Assembly (NCBI RefSeq): GCF_009663145.1 | Contig: NZ_VKHR01000037.1 | Location: forward strand, 2-53,665 | DNA: 53,664 bases | Direction of reading: 5' to 3' | DNA from: Shewanella sp. TC10 | Lineage (GTDB): Bacteria; Pseudomonadota; Gammaproteobacteria; Enterobacterales; Shewanellaceae | Shown: one piece after another, positions 1 to 9,332 of the stretch | Numbering within the stretch: the first letter of the stretch is position 1 | How the letters are laid out: each line of letters starts with the position of its first letter | The notes under the pieces: generated by a model | Database searches by the model: none | The model's input: the letters and a program-made list of their open reading frames with translations, nothing else | What the model was told of the DNA's origin: nothing | Made by a program: the position numbers and the translations under genes

Positions 1-39
1 TTTTATAGTAAAACATAGGTCATTTGTTTTACTATAAAA
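1..39. repeat. Perfect 15-bp inverted repeat at window edge
   Basis: Arms at 1-15 and 25-39 are exact reverse complements around a 9-base spacer. The arms are AT-rich and no clear U-tract follows, so this could be the terminator of a gene left of the window or an operator in front of the diguanylate cyclase-like gene. The left context is missing. Confidence 0.6.
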
Positions 40-120
40 GCTATTTAAGGTTGTTGATTGTTGTGGTCTTTAGTATGTTACCAATGCGATACAATTTTAT
101 TAATAACTAACGGTGTTATT

Positions 121-2622
121 TTGCCAAAACGACCTTCTTTTTCACTATCTTTTTTAGTGCCATTTTTTTTATGTTCACTCTACTTACTATTAGTGAGTGG
201 AGAGTTTTATTATGAAAAAGAAGAATTACGTTCTGAATTAGCTGAAAATGAGTCTAAACAGATCCAAAAAGATTTATTTAGAATGATTCATGTCGTTGAA
301 TCAGCGTTAGCAATTCAAGATATCACCAGAATAGAGCAAGAAGTTTCCCTCATTTCTACAGATAGCAATATGATGGTTTACGTCATATTGGATGCCTCAA
401 GCAGAATAAAGTTTGCAAACCATGTCATTTGGCGTGAGAGTAATGCTAAGAATGTGATTGAAGGCTATTCTGATGAACGTCATCAAGACGTTGTAGCAGA
501 GGAACAAGCCTATTTTAATATCAACTATGATCGACTCTCAATTCAAGCCTATTACCCTGTAAATACCGCTGCCAAATATAGCTATTCCAGTGCTGTAGAT
601 GTAATTTACCTCGAGTATGATATTTCTTCTTTAATTGCAGACGCTTCTGACCAACTCCAAAAAAGATTTATTTATATCTGGGGGATTGGAGGTTTGTTAG
701 TTCTCTTCTTTTGCTGGGCTTTATATTGGTTGCTGATTAGGCCGATTAAGCAACTTACTGCTAGAGCGAATAACGTGCTTTTGTCCAAACCTGATAAGAC
801 CATCATTAACTGTTTAGTTGAGGAAGTGTATAACTTAGGCGACTCACTGCTAAAAGTGGAAAGGTTACTATTAGAGAATAATCAAAAAGTCACTAACTCA
901 GAGCAACGTTGGCTATATTCTATCAGTGCAAACAACAATGGTATTTGGGATTGGAATACAGAAACCAATGCAGTATTCATGTCTGATAATTGGAAAGAAA
1001 TCTTAGGTTATAGGCCAGAAGAAATAGAAAACTGTTATGAATCCTGGGAGACACGCTTACACCCAGATGAGAAAAACACGATTCTTCGAACGATTGATGA
1101 TTGTTTAGACGGTAAAACGGGTCACTACGAAAGTGTGCATCAATTGATGAATAAAGCTGGCGATTTTATTTGGGTGTTGGATAGAGGGCAAGTGATTCAA
1201 TGGGACGAGAATGGTAAACCCATTAGAATGATAGGCTCCATTACTGATGTTACTTTAGAACTCAAAAATCAAAAAATCACTGTCGAACGTCAAAGTCATG
1301 TGGGTGTTTCTGACATTGTGGACAGAGAAGCGCTAGCCAATGAACTGTTTGACTTGCAAGCGTATGCGCGTAAATCCAATCAGTATTGTACTATGTTGCT
1401 GATTAATCTAAGTAACATAAAATTAGTAAACGAAGCCGTTGGAGAGCAATTAGGTGATCGGCTGTTAATGCAAATATCAGCTAGGTTAGCCGGTACTTTT
1501 TCAGGCAGTTGTTTACTGAGCCGTTTAGGAGATGACGAATTCGTTATCTCGGCTAAGAACCTAGGTTGTAGTCTTGAACACGCTAATAAGCGAGCTTTAT
1601 CACTAGCAAGTGAAGTACGGCAAGTTATAGGCAGAAGTTTTACATTGTCAGGACAAAGTGTTTCGGTATTCACTAAAGTGGGAATGGTGGTATTTGATGG
1701 TAAAGAATCATTAGAGCCAAGCCAGTTACTTTCTCGAGCGGATACTGCCCTAGGTAAGGCAATAGAAAGTCAAACGAATACGTGTGTATTACATAGCTTG
1801 CAGTTAGATGGCAGTCATCATGAGCCGCAAAAGCTGCAACAAGAATTAAAAAAAGCTATCAAGCTGCAACAAATGTCTTTGGTATACCAACCGGTAGTCG
1901 ATATCGATGGTAATACAGAGAGCGTAGAAGTTTTGATGCGTTGGTACCATCCTGAGTTTGGCTTTATTAGCCCTAAACAGTTTATACCTGTTGCGGAGCT
2001 CTCTAATTCTATTTTTGAATTAGAGCTCTGGATGCTTGATGAAGTGTGCTTATTCATTGAGAGCTTACAAAAAACTGAAATAACATGCCCTTGTTTCTCT
2101 ATTAATATTTCTTCAAGACACTTTCATCAAGATATGTTTGTACAAGTGATTCAAGAGAGAATTAAACAACATAAGATCAGCCCAGAACTGTTACAGTTAG
2201 AGTTATCTGAAGATATATTCTCAATTAATGCAGCCACGGCTAAAGATAAGATTTTATGCTTGCAACGCTCAGGGATCCGAATAGCTTTAGATGATTTTGG
2301 CTCTGGCTTATGTCCTTTACACCGACTTCATGGAATTCACTTTTCACAAGTTAAGTTTGCGGCAAACTACATACAGGACATTGCCATATCTGAAGAGTCA
2401 CGAAATATTTTCACTTCGCTAATTCAGCTGACCAATCAGCTGAAATATCCTGCTGTGGTAAAGCAGGTTGAAGATCGTCAGCAGCTAACCACATTAACTC
2501 AATTAAAAAGTAATTTATTCCAAGGTTATGTAATTAGCCGGCCGTTAACGCAGCAGGATATCAAGCACCTGTTAGAGTCAGAGTTGACTCTAAGCGTGGT
2601 ATGGAAGGTGCCTTTTAGTTAA
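121..2622 (+). CDS. Membrane-anchored PAS-GGDEF-EAL protein, probably catalytically degenerate
   Basis: A cyclic-di-GMP type protein. Residue numbers are from the TTG at 121. A membrane segment lies near residues 8-27, an extracytoplasmic region to about 180, and a second membrane segment at about 182-205. A HAMP-like linker, a PAS domain (about 262-376), a GGDEF domain (about 400-560) and an EAL domain (about 575-825) follow. The diguanylate cyclase signature reads GDDEF instead of GGDEF. The EAL signature reads EVL, the KID motif reads KFA, and the EGVE motif reads KQVE, whereas LDDFGSG and FQGY are kept. I infer a c-di-GMP sensor or adaptor rather than an active enzyme. The start is uncertain: TTG at 58 has AAGG 7 bases upstream, but the protein from 121 begins with a typical basic MPKR followed directly by the membrane helix. 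Confidence 0.85.
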   Translation: MPKRPSFSLSFLVPFFLCSLYLLLVSGEFYYEKEELRSELAENESKQIQKDLFRMIHVVESALAIQDITRIEQEVSLISTDSNMMVYVILDASSRIKFANHVIWRESNAKNVIEGYSDERHQDVVAEEQAYFNINYDRLSIQAYYPVNTAAKYSYSSAVDVIYLEYDISSLIADASDQLQKRFIYIWGIGGLLVLFFCWALYWLLIRPIKQLTARANNVLLSKPDKTIINCLVEEVYNLGDSLLKVERLLLENNQKVTNSEQRWLYSISANNNGIWDWNTETNAVFMSDNWKEILGYRPEEIENCYESWETRLHPDEKNTILRTIDDCLDGKTGHYESVHQLMNKAGDFIWVLDRGQVIQWDENGKPIRMIGSITDVTLELKNQKITVERQSHVGVSDIVDREALANELFDLQAYARKSNQYCTMLLINLSNIKLVNEAVGEQLGDRLLMQISARLAGTFSGSCLLSRLGDDEFVISAKNLGCSLEHANKRALSLASEVRQVIGRSFTLSGQSVSVFTKVGMVVFDGKESLEPSQLLSRADTALGKAIESQTNTCVLHSLQLDGSHHEPQKLQQELKKAIKLQQMSLVYQPVVDIDGNTESVEVLMRWYHPEFGFISPKQFIPVAELSNSIFELELWMLDEVCLFIESLQKTEITCPCFSINISSRHFHQDMFVQVIQERIKQHKISPELLQLELSEDIFSINAATAKDKILCLQRSGIRIALDDFGSGLCPLHRLHGIHFSQVKFAANYIQDIAISEESRNIFTSLIQLTNQLKYPAVVKQVEDRQQLTTLTQLKSNLFQGYVISRPLTQQDIKHLLESELTLSVVWKVPFS

Positions 2623-2650
2623 AGCTGAATAGTTACTAAAACTTTATTGC

Positions 2651-3604
2651 TTAATGTTGCTCTAGAAACGTTATTAGCGTGCGTAAGGCATGATTACGGG
2701 CTTCATCTGCTTCAATAAACACTTCATGCTGACAGTTGTTAATTCTACGGATTTGACAACGTTCATTCTCAGCTCTGTTTTGCGCTGCATTATCAACAAT
2801 AGCATCATCCATAGCCTGTAAAACCATGATGGGTTTGATACTTAAAGCTGCAGCCTTTATTGCTCTGTCTGCTGCATCCATGGCTTCAATTAACCAATGA
2901 TTGGTCGGTGAGCCTAATTGAATATGTGGGTTCTGTTGAAATACATCTAATATTTGTTGGTATCTTGCCTTACTACTCGTCAGGTGATTTTTGGTGAACT
3001 CGACTGGCTCATAATCAGTGCCGCCCAATACGTAGTTAGGCTGTTTATTCGGTTGTTTGTCAGTACAAGTATCAAGCAGCGAGGCAAGAGATCGAATAAA
3101 GGTTTTTTTGAATGGCAGTTTTATACCGTACATAGGTGCTGAGAAGACTGCAGCATTGAAGGTGGCAGGGAATTGCTCCATGTAAAGCGTGCCGATCGTT
3201 CCCCCCATTGAATGCCCTACTAGGTATAAATCCTTATGTGATTTTGGCTTAACAACTTTCTCGATGAAGTCATTTAAATCATCAATGTAGGTTTGAAAAT
3301 TATCAATATGCCCTTGATGAGGGTTGTCAGTCATTCTAGAAGATAAGCCTTGTCCGCGATGGTCAATAATATAGAGGCTATATCCATGCTGATATAGATC
3401 AAACATCAATTCTTTATATTTAAGATAACTTTCGACCCGTCCGCTACTAATGACAATTGCTTTGCTATTGTCGGCGTGCTTTATGTAAGCGTAGGCAAGA
3501 GAAACATTATCTTTTTCTAGTGTTGATTGAGTGACTGATTGCCAGAATCCTTGCTGTTCATCGTTGTTCAATTGATCTTCTGACGAAAAAAGCACAATGC
3601 TCAC
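2651..3604 (-). CDS. pldB: Alpha/beta hydrolase, lysophospholipase/monoacylglycerol lipase family
   Basis: A serine hydrolase of the PldB/monoglyceride lipase type. The nucleophile elbow GHSMGG puts the catalytic serine at about residue 132. A DHRGQGLS segment near residue 81 is typical of the family oxyanion-hole region. A late Asp (about 266) and the histidine of CQHE (about 293) complete a plausible triad. No signal peptide is visible, so cytoplasmic or inner-membrane-associated action on lysophospholipids is expected. The first start is GTG at 3604. A GTG at 3595 has a better-placed GGTGA and may be the true start. The gene stands alone and converges with the preceding c-di-GMP gene. The family is clear but the exact substrate is not. 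Confidence 0.8.
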   Translation of the reverse strand: MSIVLFSSEDQLNNDEQQGFWQSVTQSTLEKDNVSLAYAYIKHADNSKAIVISSGRVESYLKYKELMFDLYQHGYSLYIIDHRGQGLSSRMTDNPHQGHIDNFQTYIDDLNDFIEKVVKPKSHKDLYLVGHSMGGTIGTLYMEQFPATFNAAVFSAPMYGIKLPFKKTFIRSLASLLDTCTDKQPNKQPNYVLGGTDYEPVEFTKNHLTSSKARYQQILDVFQQNPHIQLGSPTNHWLIEAMDAADRAIKAAALSIKPIMVLQAMDDAIVDNAAQNRAENERCQIRRINNCQHEVFIEADEARNHALRTLITFLEQH

Positions 3605-3713
3605 CTTTAGTTAGTAATGGTTTATATGAAATTATTAATTCAGAGTGGAGCAGTGTAGCAAACAAATTTATCTTGTTTTAGATAAAGTACTGGATGGGGT
3701 GGTTTGATTGAGG

Positions 3714-3745
3714 AATGTTGGCTGAAAATATTTTCAGCCAACATT
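3714..3745. terminator. 32-bp perfect palindrome downstream of the DUF885 gene
   Basis: Two 16-base halves are exact reverse complements with no spacer. It lies 15 bases beyond the stop of the leftward DUF885 gene, where a terminator is expected, but there is no U-tract, so termination is an inference. Confidence 0.5.
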
Positions 3746-3759
3746 GTTAATCCTAAAAT

Positions 3760-5595
3760 TTAAGATTGAGCAGCTTTTTGCTCTTCAATAAACTCATCAA
3801 CTTTTTGCTCTAGAATTTCCATAGTCACTGAACCATTTTGCAGTAAAGCATCATGGAACAGTCTAATATCGAAATCTTCACCTAGTTCTGTTTCTGCTTT
3901 ATCACGTAGTCGTTTGATGGTGAGCTCGCCTATCTTGTATGACAGTGCTTGCCCTGGCCAGGAAATATAACGATCGATTTCGGTGGTCACGTTATGCATT
4001 GATAAGGCGGTATTACTTGCCATAAAGTCGATTGCTTCATCACGACTCCAACCCTTAGTGTGCATGCCTGTATCGACCACGAGTCTTGCCGCTCGCCACA
4101 TTTCATAGGTCAAACGGCCAAAGTTGCTATAAGGATCTTGATAAAAGCCAGCTTCAAGTCCTAAGTACTCTGAATATAAACCCCAACCTTCGCCGAAAGC
4201 TGAGATATAGCTATAACGTCTAAAGTTAGGTAAGTCAGTTAGCTCTTTGTTGAGTGATATTTGTAAATGATGACCAGGGACTGCCTCATGTAAAGTCAGC
4301 GCTTCCATTTCATAAAGTGGGCGCTTATCTAATGCATAAGTGTTCACCCAGTAATAACCCGCTTCATCATCACGGTTTGAGCCTGAATAACGACCCGTGG
4401 TGTACTTTGGTGCGATTTCAGCTGGTACAGGTTTAATCCCATAAGGGGTTCGCGGTAATGTTGCAAAGTATTTAGGCAATATAGCATCTGCTTTTTTGGC
4501 TATATATGCCGCTTCTTTTAGTAGTTCCTCTGCTGTTTTTGGATAAAATTGAGGATCAGTTCTTAAAAAATGTAGGAATTCAGCAAATGAGCCTTCAAAT
4601 TTAACGTCTGCAATCACTTGCTCCATTTCGGCTCTAATTCTGTCGACTTCTTTTAATCCCAGTTGATGAACTTCGTCAGCCGTCATGTTTACAGTGGTGT
4701 AATACTCAACTCTATTTTGATAGAAAGCTCCACCATTAGGCATATCTTTAGCAGCGATAGAAGTGCGGGCGCTAGGAATATAGTCTTGAGTCATAAAGTC
4801 ATAGAACTGCTGATAAAGCGGTAGCACTTTTTCAGTGACAACCTTTTTACCTTCAGCAGTTAATTTAGTTTTTTGTTGCTCTGAAAAGTGATCAGGAAAA
4901 TCAGTGAAAGGTTTGTAATAGCCGCTGTCTTCTACTTCAACAATATAGGCACTAATACTATCCTCAAAACCAGCTAAAGTGATTTTAGCTGGGGTTATGC
5001 CATTAATAGAGCCCTGTTTTAGCCAAAAAGTTTGCTGTGCAAAATATGCCGGTAATGCATTTAGCTTATCTAAGTAATGTTGATAGTCTTCTGCTGTGTT
5101 GAGTGGGGTATTGGCTATAGACGCGATGTAAGCATGAAAGCCACTTTCTGCAGTTATGGGTAAATAATGATCTTTGTAGGTGTACAAATCAACGCTATTT
5201 TGCAATTGATATTGCAGTAGTTGGGCGTTGATTTTGTCGGTTTTTGATAGCTTACTTTTATCTAATTGCTTTAATGATGACAATAATGTTTTTTGGCGTA
5301 AGTTCTTTTCGGCTAAAGTTTCAGGTGATAAGTCAGCTAATAATGATGCTTTTGACTCATCTCCGAGTGAATAAGCCATTTGGGGTGAATAATCTAAGTT
5401 GATTTGCCATGCGCTATCTATAATTGTTTTTAGGCTCAGATCTTCAACAGCTGCATTTTGAGTTTCTTGTGGTTTATTCGATGTCGCTTCAGTTTTTTGA
5501 GTATCACCGAGATAATATTGAGCTTTTGAGCCTGTGGTCATTTTACAGCCAGTCACAGCCAACATGATAATCGCTGGCAAGATGAGCTTACGCAT
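3760..5595 (-). CDS. DUF885 family lipoprotein, putative zinc peptidase-like
   Basis: A 611-residue protein with a type II signal peptide and a lipobox ending TGC at Cys17, so it is predicted to be a lipoprotein facing the periplasm. The rest matches the DUF885 family. The conserved HEAVPGHH segment near residue 435 resembles an HExxH-type metal site. Members of this family are often annotated as hypothetical, and a peptidase-like metalloenzyme fold has been suggested. ATG start with AGGA upstream. The gene is monocistronic: it is separated by a palindrome from pldB and is divergent from add with about 220 bases between. The substrate is unknown. Confidence 0.85.
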   Translation of the reverse strand: MRKLILPAIIMLAVTGCKMTTGSKAQYYLGDTQKTEATSNKPQETQNAAVEDLSLKTIIDSAWQINLDYSPQMAYSLGDESKASLLADLSPETLAEKNLRQKTLLSSLKQLDKSKLSKTDKINAQLLQYQLQNSVDLYTYKDHYLPITAESGFHAYIASIANTPLNTAEDYQHYLDKLNALPAYFAQQTFWLKQGSINGITPAKITLAGFEDSISAYIVEVEDSGYYKPFTDFPDHFSEQQKTKLTAEGKKVVTEKVLPLYQQFYDFMTQDYIPSARTSIAAKDMPNGGAFYQNRVEYYTTVNMTADEVHQLGLKEVDRIRAEMEQVIADVKFEGSFAEFLHFLRTDPQFYPKTAEELLKEAAYIAKKADAILPKYFATLPRTPYGIKPVPAEIAPKYTTGRYSGSNRDDEAGYYWVNTYALDKRPLYEMEALTLHEAVPGHHLQISLNKELTDLPNFRRYSYISAFGEGWGLYSEYLGLEAGFYQDPYSNFGRLTYEMWRAARLVVDTGMHTKGWSRDEAIDFMASNTALSMHNVTTEIDRYISWPGQALSYKIGELTIKRLRDKAETELGEDFDIRLFHDALLQNGSVTMEILEQKVDEFIEEQKAAQS

Positions 5596-5818
5596 GATGA
5601 ATTCCTTTATCGACAGTAAATTACGAATTAATTATGAGTAACAAGATACCAATTCAGCCAGAAGCACGCTAGCAGTATCAATCGAAATAATTGTTACCGA
5701 TTATGCTATTCAGGCGATAAAAACGTCACCTTTTTGTAGATGCATGTTAAACTTCGACCTGCTAGGTGTTCATTATATAAGAAACACATTTAGCTCAGAA
5801 AATTAATAGGGGTTAATA

Positions 5819-6814
5819 ATGATCAATACATCCATTCCATTAGTTGATTTACACCGTCATTTAGATGGCAATGTTAGAGTCAATACCATCTGGGAACTCG
5901 GACATCAGCATGGAATTAAGCTACCAGCAGATACATTAGAGGCACTTGCACCTTTTGTTCAAATTCAGGGTAAAGAAAACAGCTTAGTCGCTTTTTTAAA
6001 AAAGCTTGATTGGATGGTCGCAGTATTAGCCGATTTAGATGCTGTAAAACGTGTGGCCTATGAAAATGTAGCAGATGCTGCAATTTCAGGATTAGATTAT
6101 GCAGAGCTTCGTTTTAGCCCATATTACATGGCGATGAACCACAACTTGCCGATTGAAGGTGTAGTTGAAGCTGTTATCGATGGTGTCAAAGCTGGCATGA
6201 AAGAGCACGCTGTGAAGATTAACCTTATTGGTATTATGTCTCGCTCATTTGGCCAAGATAAGTGTCGATTAGAACTTGAAGGGCTACTTGCACATCGCTA
6301 TGATTTGGTAGGAATGGATTTAGCTGGCGATGAGTTAGGTTTCCCTGGCGACTTGTTTAATGACCACTTTAAGCAAGTACGCGACGCTGGATTACAAATT
6401 ACTGCTCATGCTGGTGAAGCTGCTGGCGCAGAAAGTATGTGGCAAGCCATTCAGGAATTAGGTGCAACACGTATTGGTCATGGTGTTAATGCTATTCACG
6501 ACCCTAAAATGATGGAATATCTGGTTAAGCATTCAATTGGTATTGAGTCTTGTCCAACAAGTAACTTACACACATCAACGGTTGCTGATTATGCTTCGCA
6601 TCCGTTTAATCAATTCCTCGATGCTGGCGTGTTAATCGGTTTAAACACTGATGATCCAGGTGTCAGTAATATTGATATTCAACATGAATATCGCATCGCA
6701 AAATCTGAGCTTAAATTATCGGATGATCAAATTAGCCAAGTGCAGCGTAACGGTGTTGAAATGGCATTTTTATCAGATAGTGAGCGCAAAGCTCTATACG
6801 CCTCAAAGCTTTAA
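5819..6814 (+). CDS. add: Adenosine deaminase
   Basis: A cytoplasmic zinc enzyme that hydrolyses adenosine and deoxyadenosine to inosine and deoxyinosine in purine salvage. Zinc ligands are visible in HRHLDG (His12 and His14), a later HAGEA motif carries the catalytic glutamate next to a zinc histidine, RIGHGV follows, and NTDDPG carries the metal aspartate. The length of 331 residues is normal for bacterial enzymes. ATG start with AGGGG about 8 bases upstream. The gene is followed almost immediately by the inverted-repeat element and then by a bidirectional terminator shared with hemN. Confidence 0.95.
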   Translation: MINTSIPLVDLHRHLDGNVRVNTIWELGHQHGIKLPADTLEALAPFVQIQGKENSLVAFLKKLDWMVAVLADLDAVKRVAYENVADAAISGLDYAELRFSPYYMAMNHNLPIEGVVEAVIDGVKAGMKEHAVKINLIGIMSRSFGQDKCRLELEGLLAHRYDLVGMDLAGDELGFPGDLFNDHFKQVRDAGLQITAHAGEAAGAESMWQAIQELGATRIGHGVNAIHDPKMMEYLVKHSIGIESCPTSNLHTSTVADYASHPFNQFLDAGVLIGLNTDDPGVSNIDIQHEYRIAKSELKLSDDQISQVQRNGVEMAFLSDSERKALYASKL

Positions 6815-6818
6815 ATAA

Positions 6819-7087
6819 TTAGGGCCTGTTGATCTTTCTAGGTTGTTTTTGCAGCGAATTGTTGGTCAGTTGTACAAGGCAGAGACTTTGTGGTGTAGTT
6901 ATTCTACATAAAAAGTCGATAACGCAGTAAAAATGACCAACAAACGCTGCCCGAAGGGTTCGACTAAAAGCGTTTTACTCTTTGTTGAATGAACTTTGCT
7001 TAGATGACTAGGCATCAATTCATCCGCCTCGATTAAAACGCTTTTATTTCGAACAAAACTTAACCAGCAAAGATCAACAGGCCCTAA
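6819..7087. mobile_element. MITE-like non-autonomous inverted-repeat element, 269 bp
   Basis: The terminal inverted repeats are 19 bp and perfect (6819-6837 and 7069-7087); similarity continues imperfectly for about 10 more bases. The inside holds two nested inverted repeats: about 6851-6868 against 6933-6949, and an AAAGCGTTTTA-type pair at about 6967-6980 and 7031-7047. There is no coding capacity. A TAA flanks both ends and may be the target duplication. The design (long terminal repeats, internal hairpins, no transposase) is that of a miniature element moved in trans. I recall similar short dispersed elements in Shewanella genomes but cannot test copy number here. Confidence 0.75.
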
Positions 7088-7104
7088 TAACGTAATTTAT
7101 AAGC

Positions 7105-7137
7105 ATAAAAAAACCGCTGAATTTCAGCGGTTTTTTG
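7105..7137. terminator. Bidirectional terminator between add and hemN
   Basis: A CCGCTGAA/TTCAGCGG stem is flanked by an A-run on the left and a T-run on the right, so it can end transcription from add rightward and from hemN leftward. Confidence 0.9.
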
Positions 7138-7175
7138 TTGGAGCGAATCATTTATTAAATGATTCGTTCTGGCAA

Positions 7176-8552
7176 TTAGATCACACGAGAGAACTGCTGT
7201 TGACGTGCTTTTTGACGGTAATAAACATCAAAACACATACAAATATTACGAATTAACAAACGGCCTGTTGGGCTAATAGTCAGTTTACGGTCTGTAATAT
7301 CAACTAGTTTGTCGTCAATGAATGTTTGCAGCAGTTTTAAATCTTCAGCAAAGTATTCTTCAAAGTTAAGATCAAACTGTTGCTCAATCTTAGTGAGATC
7401 TAAATCAAAATGACAAATCATCTGCTTGATAACAACGCGACGAATTTCATCATCACGATTTAAGCTACAACCTTTCCATAAGGCATGACCTGTTTCATCA
7501 ATTGACTCATAGTAAGGACGGATGTCTTTTTGGTTTTGCGCGTAACAATCACCAATTTGGCTAATTGAAGATACGCCTAAACCAAGTAAATCACACTCTT
7601 CTTGGGTCGTGTAACCTTGGAAATTACGATGTAGTTTACCTGCATTTTGTAACTTCGACAGTTCATCATCTGGCTTAGCAAAGTGATCCATACCAATGAA
7701 TTGGTAACCTGCACCAGTAAGAGACTCGATGGTTTGATGCAGCATGTCTAATTTTTGCTGCGGTGAAGCCATATCTTCATCTTTAATTTTACGCTGAGCG
7801 GCAAAGCGCGATGGTAAATGAGCGTAGTTAAAGATTGATAAACGGTCTGGAGATAACTCAATAACGCGTTTAATCGTTTCAGCAAACGTTTCAGGTGTTT
7901 GATGCGGTAGACCGTAGATTAAATCAGCATTGGTTGAAACAAAGCCCATTTCTTTTGCTTTCGCCATTAAGTCGAAAATGAACTGTTCGTCTTGTTCGCG
8001 GTTAACAGCAACTTGAACTTTTTTGTTAAAGTCCTGAACACCAATAGAAATACGGTTAAATCCGGCTTCTTTTAGGGTATCAAGCATTGTTAGCTCGATT
8101 TCACGAGGGTCAACCTCAATCGAAAACTCACCTTCGTCAGCAAAGTTAAAGTGGCTTTTGATTAACTTAGATAAAGTTAAAATTTGCTCTGGGTTTAAGA
8201 AGGTTGGTGTACCGCCGCCCCAATGCATTTGTGTCACAGTGTAGTTTTTGAATAACGGAGCACGTTTTACAATTTCACTGGCAAGGTATTCAATGTACTG
8301 ATCTGCTTTATGTGCATGACGAGTAATGACTTTATTACAGCCACAGTAATAACAAAGCTTGGCACAGAAAGGAATGTGAATATATAAAGACAGTTTGTCA
8401 CTTTTACTGGTTTCAATCGCAGAAAGTAGGTTTTGCTCAGTGAAACTATCGTCAAACTCTAGCGCCGTTGGGTACGACGTATAGCGTGGACCACTGTAGT
8501 TATATTTTTCGATCATTGACTGATCCCAACTTATTTGTGTGGGCTGCTTCAA
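7176..8552 (-). CDS. hemN: Oxygen-independent coproporphyrinogen III oxidase (radical SAM)
   Basis: Converts coproporphyrinogen III to protoporphyrinogen IX without oxygen in haem synthesis. The radical-SAM cluster motif is visible as Cys63, Cys67 and Cys70, with the extra Cys72 typical of HemN. A GGGTP motif follows and the C-terminal HemN domain is present. The 458-residue length fits the family. The start is TTG at 8552, with GGAGA about 8 bases upstream. No convincing FNR box was found in the upstream 240 bases, although anaerobic control is common for this gene. Confidence 0.95.
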   Translation of the reverse strand: MKQPTQISWDQSMIEKYNYSGPRYTSYPTALEFDDSFTEQNLLSAIETSKSDKLSLYIHIPFCAKLCYYCGCNKVITRHAHKADQYIEYLASEIVKRAPLFKNYTVTQMHWGGGTPTFLNPEQILTLSKLIKSHFNFADEGEFSIEVDPREIELTMLDTLKEAGFNRISIGVQDFNKKVQVAVNREQDEQFIFDLMAKAKEMGFVSTNADLIYGLPHQTPETFAETIKRVIELSPDRLSIFNYAHLPSRFAAQRKIKDEDMASPQQKLDMLHQTIESLTGAGYQFIGMDHFAKPDDELSKLQNAGKLHRNFQGYTTQEECDLLGLGVSSISQIGDCYAQNQKDIRPYYESIDETGHALWKGCSLNRDDEIRRVVIKQMICHFDLDLTKIEQQFDLNFEEYFAEDLKLLQTFIDDKLVDITDRKLTISPTGRLLIRNICMCFDVYYRQKARQQQFSRVI

Positions 8553-8738
8553 GGCACGTTCTCCGAGTAAATTAGCAATAGACGAAGTATGCAGTCATAT
8601 TAGATAAAAAACCTTGAACTACGTTGTAAATTTGAAATTTGATGTTGCTAGAAAGGCGGTATTTAGTCTGAAAGCTGTGAAGTTTTGTGAAATTGTGGGA
8701 TGGCTCACAGCCTAAGCTGAAAGCTTAAGGCAGCAACA

Positions 8739-8769
8739 GACCTTTATTAAGGTGTTAATAATAAAGGTC
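8739..8769. terminator. Hairpin downstream of the DUF2489 gene
   Basis: The 10-base arms GACCTTTATT and AATAAAGGTC are perfect complements about 25 bases beyond the DUF2489 stop. There is no strong U-tract, so terminator activity is only likely. Confidence 0.5.
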
Positions 8770-8793
8770 GTATCTAACGTAACCTGCTAAAAC

Positions 8794-9255
8794 TTAATGA
8801 ATGAAATGAAATTGCGTTATCTTTTGGGCGTCATCAATAAGGCCCTGTTCTAGCCTTGCTTCGGACTTCATTCGCGCTAAATCTAGCTTCATTCTCTGTT
8901 GTTTCTCAAGCGACTTACGCGCTTCTTTGATCGGATGAGCCTTGATGCAATCATAATGTTCGAAGATATGTGGGAACTCAGCAGTCATTTGTTCTGACAT
9001 TGATAGCGCTTCAAAGAGCTTTGCTATGCGCATGACACCTTCAGAGGGCTCGCATCGTTCCTCAAGCATTGCTGCTGCAATATATTTTATATCATCTAGA
9101 ATTTGCTGCTTTTTGGCTTTCCCTTCATCTAGACGCTGCTGATTGGCTTCAATAGCTTCTTGTTGCTGTTTCTTGACCTTTAATAAAAGGTAACCAGCAT
9201 AACAAGCTAAAAGCACAATAACGATAACGGCGAGGGCAATAACAAGGCTAGACAC
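8794..9255 (-). CDS. DUF2489 family membrane-anchored protein
   Basis: A 153-residue protein of unknown function. An N-terminal membrane helix (about residues 2-24) is followed by a basic, Gln/Glu-rich, helical cytoplasmic region with coiled-coil character. It matches the DUF2489 family, which I recall as typically found beside yihI and hemN in Shewanella and related genera. The start is GTG at 9255 with AAGGA about 6 bases upstream. A terminator between it and the upstream yihI suggests its own transcription. Confidence 0.75.
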   Translation of the reverse strand: MSSLVIALAVIVIVLLACYAGYLLLKVKKQQQEAIEANQQRLDEGKAKKQQILDDIKYIAAAMLEERCEPSEGVMRIAKLFEALSMSEQMTAEFPHIFEHYDCIKAHPIKEARKSLEKQQRMKLDLARMKSEARLEQGLIDDAQKITQFHFIH

Positions 9256-9293
9256 AAATTATCCTTAATCAGAAGTTGGAACGTTGTAGATAG

Positions 9294-9323
9294 AAAAATG
9301 GCACGCCATCAGGCATGCCATTT
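9294..9323 (-). terminator. Rho-independent terminator of yihI
   Basis: A stem of about 10 bp (one wobble pair) with a 4-base loop is followed on the minus strand by a U-run (9294-9298). It lies just downstream of the yihI stop. Confidence 0.8.
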
Positions 9324-9332
9324 ATAAATGAT

